A stretch of 64,000 bases of DNA from JABMQW01 sp964439935 (GTDB taxonomy: Bacteria; Fidelibacterota; Marinisomatia; Marinisomatales; TCS56). The notes under the pieces are model-generated. The model saw nothing but the letters and a program-made list of their open reading frames with translations, made no database searches and was not told the DNA's origin. The stretch is taken from positions 1 through 64,000 of the forward strand of contig CAYTPW010000001.1 in the NCBI GenBank assembly GCA_964439935.1. Reading direction: 5' to 3'. The translations under genes were made by a program, and so were the position numbers. Numbering within the stretch: position 1 is the stretch's first letter; the number at the start of each line of letters is the position of its first letter. Below are positions 8,463 to 16,316 of this stretch, one piece after another.

Positions 8463-9341
8463 TTAAAAATACTTAAGTGCATTTATAATAGCGGTAGGCT
8501 TCAGTTTTAATGTCTGATCGATCTCGGCATAACTTAAATATCCGCAATTCCGACACAAATCAGGACTCCCAGGGTAGCGGCAACAACGAAATATCTTCCC
8601 CTGTTCATAAACCTGACAAATATCAAGGGGCCGCCTCCAGTTGTTTTTAAGAGCCGATTTGAGTCCGGCCAGTGAATTCAATATCTTATATTCTCTCTTA
8701 TATTTTATTAATTTGTGTAAGATTTCTCTTCTTTCTTTGACAGCGATATATAATTCATCAAATCCATAGTAGGGTGTATGGAAATAAAAAAAGATTCCCT
8801 GTATCTGTGATAATGCAGCCATATACTTACAGAATTCGGCAACTTCGTCTTTATTAAAATTATTAATAGTATAATTAATGTAAAGAGAAGGATGGCTTGA
8901 TCCGGAAATATTTTCAATGATCCGGTCGAATGATTTCCCACGCAGGAAATCATGTGTTTTTTGAAGACCGTCAATACTGATAAAAACAGTGTCCGCTGAT
9001 GTCTTAATTGGAATTGTACCGTTGGTATAAATAATGGTGGTGTAGAAACCGAGGGTCTGGGAATAATGAATAATATCATTAAGTCGGTAGCGTTTATCCT
9101 GCCATAAAAACGGTTCACCACCTTGTAAATAAAGAGTGCGGCCTCCTTTACGGTAAAACGAATCAATTGCTGCACGCGATTCTGCATAACTGATGTTTTT
9201 TAATCCACGCTGGGGTATTATACACTGGCGGCATTTTAAATTACATCGATTAGTAACAGTTAAGCCGCAAATCAGGGGGATGTCTTTATTTAATAATTGA
9301 CGGTCAATAATGTAATTGATTCCAAACAGAAGGTGCTTCAT
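8463..9341 (-). CDS. Radical SAM protein with C-terminal cysteine cluster
   Basis: The motif CNLKCRQC (Cys33, Cys37, Cys40) is the classic CxxxCxxC of radical SAM enzymes. YLQGGEPFLW is the GGEP motif and VFISIDGLQKTHDFLRG is typical of the SPASM-type and HpnH-like subgroup. The C-terminal stretch (about 240-266: CQVYEQGK, CCRYPG, CRNCGY) offers four to five Cys for an auxiliary cluster. It is the first gene of a three-gene minus-strand operon followed by the SRPBCC and HemN-like genes. The substrate is unknown. Confidence 0.85.
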   Translation of the reverse strand: MKHLLFGINYIIDRQLLNKDIPLICGLTVTNRCNLKCRQCIIPQRGLKNISYAESRAAIDSFYRKGGRTLYLQGGEPFLWQDKRYRLNDIIHYSQTLGFYTTIIYTNGTIPIKTSADTVFISIDGLQKTHDFLRGKSFDRIIENISGSSHPSLYINYTINNFNKDEVAEFCKYMAALSQIQGIFFYFHTPYYGFDELYIAVKERREILHKLIKYKREYKILNSLAGLKSALKNNWRRPLDICQVYEQGKIFRCCRYPGSPDLCRNCGYLSYAEIDQTLKLKPTAIINALKYF

Positions 9342-9720
9342 AGAAATAATCCCTCGTTTGAATTTTGGCCACCCCGATAAACCCGATTCAGTAATTTTTG
9401 ATTTGGCGGAGACAAGCTAACACATTTTGGTAATTGGTAATTGGTAATTGGTAATTGGTGCACTCTTAACTTTGAGAGCTTGGTGTAATTTAACTTATAA
9501 TAGGTATAATAATCGTATTTTGAGCATATCTTATTTTGAGTGTTTGTTGTATTAATTGCGGACCTATTACACGGGAGATGGCTTGGGTAATATGCAAGTT
9601 TTCTTAATAATCTCTATAAAACAGTGAATGTAAAATTTGCATTAGAGATAATTCTATAAATTACAGTCTAGCCTTGAATTGACTCTGCCACCATTTTCAC
9701 ACCAACGTTTTTCATTAATG

Positions 9721-9835
9721 AGTCAAGTATAGAGTAGTACTGAGTGGTATGGAGAATACGTATAGATTACGTACGGAATTCTGGGAATCGGTTAAACGTC
9801 TGTCGCATTTTGATTATGGAGATAATGTGCTAATA
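9721..9835 (+). repeat. OIR repeat copy 5 (head subtype)
   Basis: The head agtcaagtatagagtagtac then tgagtggtatggagaatacg precedes a degenerate core (aaacgtctgtcgcattttga). The opening motif ctgccaccattttcacacc lies at 9685. The remainder of gap 9342-9907 includes a simple run at 9428-9458 (taattggtaattgg units, four to five times), of no clear function. Confidence 0.75.
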
Positions 9836-9854
9836 GTGATAGTATATAAAATAT

Positions 9855-9880
9855 GAAGGGCAGCCGATTGACTGCCCTTC
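9855..9880 (-). terminator. Terminator of the FG-GAP protein gene
   Basis: The hairpin gaagggcag / ctgcccttc (9-bp stem, 8-nt loop) lies 28 nt beyond the stop of the minus-strand gene. Read on the minus strand, an AT-rich atattttatat follows. The same gggcag..ctgccc hairpin recurs at 29555 and 41674 next to other OIR copies. Confidence 0.75.
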
Positions 9881-9907
9881 TTAGGGGATCGGGAGTATAA
9901 GGTAAAT

Positions 9908-12900
9908 CTATTTCAGCAATATCATTTTATTCGTCTGTATAAATTCTCCGGCTTCAATTCTGTAAAGGTAAATCCCGGCACTGACAGGTTTGCCAAAATC
10001 ATTGCTAGCATCCCATATAACAGATTTAATCCCAGGTTCTTGAATCTGGTTTACCAATGATCGCATCTCGCGACCCAGAACATCATAGATGGTTAGCCTG
10101 ACCAGAGATTGCACCGGTAAATCGTAACTGAGGATTGTAACAGGATTGAAAGGGTTGGGATAGTTTTGCCGTAATGCAAATTCCATTGGAATTCCTGACT
10201 CGTCAACAGTTGACAAAACAGGGACGCTAACAGCCTCAGAGAATTCGGATTCATTCCCATTGAAATCGACGGCGGAGAGGAGGTAGTAATAGGTTTCGCC
10301 AATTGCAACTTCGTTGTCTGTGAAAGCAGTATCAATGGTTTCAGAGTAGGGGGTAGTACAGGTGGGATCAAAATCGGGTGTCAGGCGTCGGTAGATCCTG
10401 AAGTAATTGAAATCACCATCAACTGGGGAATCCCAGTTTAATTCAACGGTGGATTCTCCTGTTACCGAGGCCAGTAAACCGGTTGGGATGGCCGGAGCTA
10501 AATTATCAACAGAGTAGCCAGAATCAATCGTAGACTCAAAATATTCCAGCGGGTCTGATGTATGAGCCGTAACCATGAATATGCTCCAATAAATGTCATC
10601 TTCTGTAGAGTCACCAAAGGTGTGGGCCAGGAAAATATATTCCTCCTCCTGGATTGCGGGAACATTCCCCAGAGACACCATCTCATTTTCAGGATTCAGG
10701 GTCCAAATTCCATATTGAGTAATTTCTCCCAGTCCGTCAAACAGGCTGGCAGTCCAATTCAAATAAACCCAGGAACCCTGGTCATCCGGGACATCGGTGA
10801 TTGAAATGATTGCAGGTGCCGGATAAATGCCCAAACCCTGCAAAATGATGCTGGCATATCCACCATCACTTTCAATACCCAACATTGCACTGAACATTCC
10901 GGCCGAATCAGGCATAAAGTTGATATGCACAATTTGACTGTCGCCAGGTGCTAATATTAATGAGGATGTATTAACGCTGAAATTAAGGGAATCAACACCG
11001 GTAATCACGATGGCAGAAACATTCAAATCAGCATTTCCAGCATTGGAAATGATAACCTGTTCGGTGGCGGCTTCCCCATCCGTAACGTCTCCGAAATCAA
11101 GAGAATCAGGTGAGACGGAAAGTTCCGGTGCCAGTACAATGAATTCAAATGCACCCAGATCGGGGGCGGATCCATTATAATCTGTAGGTACTAAATTCAC
11201 CAGTGTATCACTTCCGGAAGTGTATATGGCGACACCGACGTCGATTACAGGTGAATCGATATTTAAATGGTAGTCACCACCTGTTATCGGGGCTGAACCC
11301 GCTGGTAGCGGACTTACAAACTGTGGGTCGACATTGTGATTGGCGCTCAAATAGGTTACCGAACCTGTAATATCCGACGGATTAATATCAGTATGGTTGA
11401 TAGTCATGGCCGGGCCGCAGCATATGTAAATCTCCTGGCCGCTGGTTCCGGCAGCATCATCCCATAAGATGCTGTTGACCATTATGGGATTAGTTCCACT
11501 CCCATGGACATACAGGCCGCCGCCCTGTATTGATGCATAATTACCGCTGAATGTACAATTGATGAGCCAGGGAGATGATCCGCTGTAAATGGACATACCA
11601 CCGCCATGTTGGGCGCTGTTACCCGTTACCACACAATCAGTTATTACAGGTGAGGAAGAATTGTCGAGTCTTAATCCTCCCGAGGATGCTGCCGAAGTAT
11701 TGCCACTGACTATGCAGCGATCAATTTTGGGAGAGGAAGCGGATAAATAAATTCCACCGCCAGAACTGGTGACTGAGTTACCAATGATTTGGCAATTAAC
11801 AATGCTGGGGGAAGATTCAGTACAATAAATACCACCGCCCTCAGTATCGTTATTCCCGCTGCCATTGGTGATGGTAAAGCCCTCTAACCTGGAATTTTCA
11901 CCCTCGCCAGAGGTGAAGGTCACAACACTGCCGCTCTGATTCCCATCGATGATTGTGGCATCGGCTCCATCTGAGGAAATAACCAATATGCTTTTGCCAT
12001 TAAAATTAATGTTCTCGTGATAGGTGCCAGGTTGCACCAGCACGTTGTCACCATCAACTGCGGCATCAATCGCACCCTGGATGGTTGAATAATCTCCTGG
12101 CACATTGATTGTCGTAGGTAACATAAAATTCGTGTAAACATAGGCTGAACCCATACTATCCACTTGGCCACCGCCATATTCAGCCCCTGCTACGATATAA
12201 TTGCCGGAGATAGAAACGGACCTACCAAAATGATCATCAATCTCGCCATCTAAAGCCAACAGTTTCGATTCCTCATTCCAGACAGAGCCAGTGCGCTTGA
12301 ATAAATAAGCTGAACCGGAATTTTCTCCATTATCATCATGATGATATGACCCTATAACAGCATAATTACCAAAAAGTGAAACGGAACAGCCAAAGTAGTC
12401 AAGATGTAGACCGTCAGAAGGGAGTAGTTTGGCTTCCTGTGTCCAGGTTGTTCCTGATCGTTGGAATACATAGGCTGAGCCGGTTCGAATGGCATTCTCA
12501 TCATCAGCTCTAGCCCCGGCAATAGCATAATCACCCGAGATAGACACAGAGCCTCCAAACTCATCATATCTTGCACCATCCGAAGCCAGCAATTTGGCCT
12601 CCTGCGTCCAAATGGTACCACTACGTGTAAATACATACGCCGCTCCTACCCAAGTCGCTGAATCAACGGTGGCGTGGTGTGCACCAATAATAGCAGAATT
12701 GCCTGAAATGGAAACACTCCCACCAAAATTCGCCTGTTCCTCTGGATCAGAAGGAAGCAGCTTTTCTTCTTGTGTCCAAGTGGTTCCACTACGTTTAAAT
12801 ATATATACTGAACCGGAATTAGGACCTACTACATCATCTGATACTGAGCCCACAATTACATAGTCCCCGGATATTGAAACGGACCAGCCAAAATCATCGT

Positions 12901-13351
12901 AACTTGCGCCATCCGAAGCTAATAATTTTGCTTCCTGTGTCCAAGTTGTGTCGCTACGTTTAAACACATAGGCCGAGCCGGTACGATTGCCATTGTCATC
13001 GTTTCCAAATGCCCCTACAACAATATAATCGCCCGATATGGAAACGGAATAGCCAAACCGATGTAAATATGATCCGTCGGATGGAAGCAGTTTTGCCTCC
13101 TGTGCCCAGATAGATCCATTTCGTTTGAACACATAAGCTGAACCAGATTGATTGTTGTTATCATCATCACCCTCAGCTCCTACAACAAGATAATCACCTG
13201 ATATGGAAGCAGACCACCCAAATCTATCATCTATTTCACCGTCGGTTGCCGATATCTTGTATTCATTTATTTGGGTATAAGCTAACTGGCTAATCGCCAC
13301 GATAGCCCCTGCAAAAATCGTTAAAGTTTTATTCAATTTTAGCTTTAACAT
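9908..13351 (-). CDS. Large secreted FG-GAP / beta-helix / FN3 protein with C-terminal sorting domain
   Basis: A signal peptide is followed by seven FG-GAP-like repeats of about 55 residues (pattern FGxSVSISGDYxxVGAxxDD, then SGSAYVFKRSGTTWTQEAKL) over residues 30-410. Next comes a right-handed parallel beta-helix (DYSTIQGAIDAAVDGDNVLV, GFTITNGSG, then GGIYxxxSSPxIxNC units, about 415-680). A choice-of-anchor-D-type domain (LSVSPDSLDFGDV, about 740-840), a fibronectin III region (about 940-1040) and the terminal QNYPNPFNPVT with GREMRSLVN and NKMILLK complete it. The terminal domain is the T9SS type A / FlgD-Ig-like sorting signal, so the protein is probably exported to the cell surface or medium. 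The 7-fold repeats are also similar in DNA. Confidence 0.9.
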   Translation of the reverse strand: MLKLKLNKTLTIFAGAIVAISQLAYTQINEYKISATDGEIDDRFGWSASISGDYLVVGAEGDDDNNNQSGSAYVFKRNGSIWAQEAKLLPSDGSYLHRFGYSVSISGDYIVVGAFGNDDNGNRTGSAYVFKRSDTTWTQEAKLLASDGASYDDFGWSVSISGDYVIVGSVSDDVVGPNSGSVYIFKRSGTTWTQEEKLLPSDPEEQANFGGSVSISGNSAIIGAHHATVDSATWVGAAYVFTRSGTIWTQEAKLLASDGARYDEFGGSVSISGDYAIAGARADDENAIRTGSAYVFQRSGTTWTQEAKLLPSDGLHLDYFGCSVSLFGNYAVIGSYHHDDNGENSGSAYLFKRTGSVWNEESKLLALDGEIDDHFGRSVSISGNYIVAGAEYGGGQVDSMGSAYVYTNFMLPTTINVPGDYSTIQGAIDAAVDGDNVLVQPGTYHENINFNGKSILVISSDGADATIIDGNQSGSVVTFTSGEGENSRLEGFTITNGSGNNDTEGGGIYCTESSPSIVNCQIIGNSVTSSGGGIYLSASSPKIDRCIVSGNTSAASSGGLRLDNSSSPVITDCVVTGNSAQHGGGMSIYSGSSPWLINCTFSGNYASIQGGGLYVHGSGTNPIMVNSILWDDAAGTSGQEIYICCGPAMTINHTDINPSDITGSVTYLSANHNVDPQFVSPLPAGSAPITGGDYHLNIDSPVIDVGVAIYTSGSDTLVNLVPTDYNGSAPDLGAFEFIVLAPELSVSPDSLDFGDVTDGEAATEQVIISNAGNADLNVSAIVITGVDSLNFSVNTSSLILAPGDSQIVHINFMPDSAGMFSAMLGIESDGGYASIILQGLGIYPAPAIISITDVPDDQGSWVYLNWTASLFDGLGEITQYGIWTLNPENEMVSLGNVPAIQEEEYIFLAHTFGDSTEDDIYWSIFMVTAHTSDPLEYFESTIDSGYSVDNLAPAIPTGLLASVTGESTVELNWDSPVDGDFNYFRIYRRLTPDFDPTCTTPYSETIDTAFTDNEVAIGETYYYLLSAVDFNGNESEFSEAVSVPVLSTVDESGIPMEFALRQNYPNPFNPVTILSYDLPVQSLVRLTIYDVLGREMRSLVNQIQEPGIKSVIWDASNDFGKPVSAGIYLYRIEAGEFIQTNKMILLK

Positions 13352-13770
13352 GGTGTTCTCCTTTATCTCTCCAATCCAAATATCCTTACAGAAACTGGCA
13401 GTAATCTGTGATGGGTCAGATTTAATGTTTTTAACTTGTGAAGTTTGGCAACCTAAACCGCAAGTAATTAAAAATACGCTAAGAAGATAATATTATCTTC
13501 TTATCTTGTTGTGTTTATACAAGTTTAGAAAACCACCCCCAATCGCAAACGGAGTGTAAATCTAAAAATATATCATGTCAAGACATATTAAAGACAAAAG
13601 ACTCTTAAATCCTTTTGCATTTAAAGTATGATGCGTGTAAAATAATTAGTCGAACAAGTTTGATGCAGAAATCAGGATGAATTCTTATATACAGTTCCCG
13701 ATTAATCGGTATCTTCGATAGACAGGTCGTTTTTCATCCAACTACATAAAGATTTCGTTGGACAGGTTTG

Positions 13771-13906
13771 TCGACGAGACAGCGGAGTACTCATAATCCG
13801 CAGGTTCGGCCTGCCTGCGCTGCCGGGTACGGCAGGCAGGGGTTCGATTAGGAGCGTAGCGGAAAACGATCGAACGAAGTGAAGATCCATCCCTGTGGGC
13901 CCACAG
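13771..13906 (+). other. tRNA-like fragment with hairpin filler
   Basis: This shares cgacgagacagcggagtact then cataatccgcaggt and the end ctgtgggcccacag with the fragment at 6161-6256, but the filler between differs. Here it holds the inverted repeats cctgcctg..ggcaggcagg and ttcgat..atcgaa. It lies just before OIR copy 6. The rest of gap 13352-13770 is AT-rich with no gene seen. A short open frame at 13702-13944 on the other strand is only a translation of repeat sequence. Confidence 0.5.
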
Positions 13907-13932
13907 TATAGAGGCGGCTTCAGCAGACCTGT

Positions 13933-14175
13933 TCCAAAACCCATATCATTATGTCACTACCGGGCCCTAAGTGTCCCATAAACGTCTATTTGATTTTGAG
14001 TATGTGAATGCAGTATCAAAAACGAGGGTTTATGAAACGTACAATTAGCGAAAAACAAAGTGCCTATCAGGAGAAATGTAACCCAATTAAACTACTGGTA
14101 ACGATGGGAATAGTAGTTTTAGCATCTTAATTTCTCAGATCAGGCCTGATCCAAATTAGGAGAGTGGGTCAAAAT
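13933..14175 (+). repeat. OIR repeat copy 6 (full length)
   Basis: Part A (13933-14036) runs from ccaaaacccatatcattatg to atcaaaaacgagggtttatg. The middle holds tatcaggagaaatgtaaccc and aattaaactactggtaacg. Part B (14108-14175) holds catcttaatttctcagatca, cctgatcc and gagtgggtcaaaa. It lies upstream of the LolA-like export operon. Confidence 0.85.
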
Positions 14176-14325
14176 TCGGTTAATTGCAGAAATGGATAAG
14201 CTGAAAGTCTGTTTAGCGATTCCGTCAAATGATAGCCGCACCATATTAGACCTGCTGCTGCCGTAAGGATGCTCTTGGATAACTATGAAAGTTCTCTAGA
14301 ATTAGTAGAAGAGGAGTTTGATAAA

Positions 14326-15075
14326 ATGATAAGGTTTATGGTGATCGTACTCATATTATGTATAAGTACCCTATTGGCTCAACTCCCTTCAAGTGCTGAC
14401 ATTCTTGACGAAATGGAGGCAATAAGCAATATTGATAACAGTAAAGCACTCATGCGGCAGATTATCCAGACCAGCACCGGGAAGGAGCGCGCCATGGAGT
14501 TCGAATCATACAGCGGAAATAACGGTGAAAAATCACTGATGCGTTACACCAAGCCCGCCAGCGTCAAAGGGCAGGCCTTCCTGATGTTGAACAATGCTGA
14601 TGACATCTGGTCCTACTATACTCGCACCGGTCGTGTACGAAAACTGGCGACCCATGCCAAGAAGCAGAGTGTCCAGGGAAGTGATTTCACTTTTGAAGAT
14701 ATGGGCGGCAACGATACCTGGAAGGAGGAGTTCGATTCCAGGACTGTAGGCGAAGAAAAATTCGATGGTATGAAATGCTGGCAGTTGAAGTTGGTTGCCA
14801 AACCTGAGTTGGATCAAGCCTACCAGAAACTGCTTATCTGGACAGACCAGGAGACCTACTATCCGGTTAAGATAGAATATTATGATAAAGCGGGTGATCA
14901 TCTAAAAACATTGATTATGAGCGATATCCAGTTGATCGAAGACATCCCCACCGCGATGAAAATCGTGATGACGAACCATCAAAAATTCACAGAAACCAGA
15001 ATGGAGATTCTGGAGATAACCTATCAATGGACTCCACCTAAAGGATTTTTCTCTGAACGAAGCCTGAAAAAGTGA
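14326..15075 (+). CDS. Outer-membrane lipoprotein-sorting protein (LolA-like)
   Basis: The protein has a signal peptide (MIRFMVIVLILCISTLLA) and then the features of the LolA-like family PF17131, often annotated outer membrane lipoprotein-sorting protein. These include MRYTKPASVKGQAFLMLNN, DDIWSYYTRTGRVRKLATHA, GSDFTFEDMG, and a C-terminal MEILEITYQWTPPKGFFSE. Such proteins are periplasmic carriers encoded with RND/MMPL pumps. The frame is open from 14269, but the ATG at 14326 has the ribosome binding site gaggag about 9 nt upstream and starts the signal peptide. It is the first gene of a three-gene operon. Confidence 0.9.
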   Translation: MIRFMVIVLILCISTLLAQLPSSADILDEMEAISNIDNSKALMRQIIQTSTGKERAMEFESYSGNNGEKSLMRYTKPASVKGQAFLMLNNADDIWSYYTRTGRVRKLATHAKKQSVQGSDFTFEDMGGNDTWKEEFDSRTVGEEKFDGMKCWQLKLVAKPELDQAYQKLLIWTDQETYYPVKIEYYDKAGDHLKTLIMSDIQLIEDIPTAMKIVMTNHQKFTETRMEILEITYQWTPPKGFFSERSLKK

Positions 15076-15082
15076 ACCTGGA

Positions 15083-16294
15083 ATGAAAGGAAAAGACAGA
15101 ATGGCTGGATTTAGAAAGCTGATGTTCTGTAGATTACTCATCTCCGGCTTTGTAACGACTCATCTGTCATTGATGGCTCAAACCGATCTTTTCGGCTACT
15201 ATGAAGTGGAAACGGATTTTGCCCAGATGCCATCTCAACAGATCTTTTACGGATACAATAAATTCAGGCTGGACATCTCATCCTACCCGGGAGAGACGAT
15301 CTCGCTGAACGCCAACTTGAATATTCAACAGTTCTTCGGCCAGCGCGAGTGGAACCTCTTCGACTATTTACCGGCCAGTATCTGGGAACCTGTATTCGGC
15401 TCTGGGGCTGAGTACCCCTTCACGGTCAGGGATACGCTCTATTTGGATAATGTATATGCCAGGCTGGGTTTCGATGAATTCGATGTTACAGTGGGTAAGC
15501 AGCAGCTGAGTCTGGGCACAGGCTATGCCTGGAACCCTTCTGATGTATTCAACACAAAGGATCTGATGGATCCCTCTTATGAACAGACCGGGGTGCCGGC
15601 GTTACGGGTCGAAATACCAATTTTTGACCGAATGATGTTCGATTTTATTATGGCTCCTGATTACAGCGTCGAAAAGAGTACCTATTATTTCCAGTACAAG
15701 CTGGGAATCGGCCGATTCGATCTCACTGGCTTTAGCGGCATTCTGGAGGAGGCAAGGACTACCCTGAATCTGGATACCGATTCGCTGGAATATGAGGTTA
15801 TTCTCAACCAGAGAAAAATGATTGGCGGCTCCCTGGTAGGGCAGATCTGGGAAATTGGTATGTGGACCGAGGGTTGCTGGAACCTAATGAATGTGGATGA
15901 GAACTTCACTGAATATGTTGTCGGGCTGGACCACACCTTTGATTTCAGGACCTATTTGATGATGGAATACTTCCACAATGGGCGTGGTGTGGCCAACAAG
16001 GAAGATCTGACATTCAATGATTATGTCGGTTACTTGGGTGGTGGCGCCCATAGTATTATGCAGGATTATTTGTTCGTACTGGCGAACCATCCTTTAACAG
16101 ACTTTGTTTCATTGGGGTTGTATACAATCGGAAATCTCAATGACGACAGTTATGCCATAGCTCCCCTCCTGGAATGGAGCGTCTTCGAAAATGTTAGTAT
16201 GACATTCCAGGGCGGGTATTTCCTGGGCGATGATGATACCGAATTTGGATCCCAGGATTGGAGCACTCGCATCAGAATGAGAATCTATTTTTAA
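15083..16294 (+). CDS. Outer-membrane beta-barrel protein of an RND export operon
   Basis: A signal peptide ending near SLMAQ is followed by about 370 residues of alternating amphipathic strands ending in a terminal aromatic (RMRIYF), typical of outer-membrane barrels. A conserved-looking region, ARLGFDEFDVTVGKQQLSLG then WNPSDVFNTKDLMDP, resembles the DUF1302-like and porin-like barrels that accompany MMPL pumps. It starts 7 nt after the LolA-like gene. An alternative start at 15101 (MAGFRK) follows the purine-rich stretch gaaaggaaaagacag and is equally possible. It probably forms the outer-membrane component of the export system. Confidence 0.75.
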   Translation: MKGKDRMAGFRKLMFCRLLISGFVTTHLSLMAQTDLFGYYEVETDFAQMPSQQIFYGYNKFRLDISSYPGETISLNANLNIQQFFGQREWNLFDYLPASIWEPVFGSGAEYPFTVRDTLYLDNVYARLGFDEFDVTVGKQQLSLGTGYAWNPSDVFNTKDLMDPSYEQTGVPALRVEIPIFDRMMFDFIMAPDYSVEKSTYYFQYKLGIGRFDLTGFSGILEEARTTLNLDTDSLEYEVILNQRKMIGGSLVGQIWEIGMWTEGCWNLMNVDENFTEYVVGLDHTFDFRTYLMMEYFHNGRGVANKEDLTFNDYVGYLGGGAHSIMQDYLFVLANHPLTDFVSLGLYTIGNLNDDSYAIAPLLEWSVFENVSMTFQGGYFLGDDDTEFGSQDWSTRIRMRIYF

Positions 16295-16316
16295 TATGTG
16301 AAACGGAAAGCTGACC

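Noticed and set aside
9428..9460. taattggtaattgg run as an iteron or origin
   Set aside because: It is a short simple-sequence tract without DnaA boxes, replication genes or other origin features.
13702..13944. An 80-residue minus-strand ORF
   Set aside because: It covers the tRNA-like fragment and repeat sequence and has no ribosome binding site or homology.
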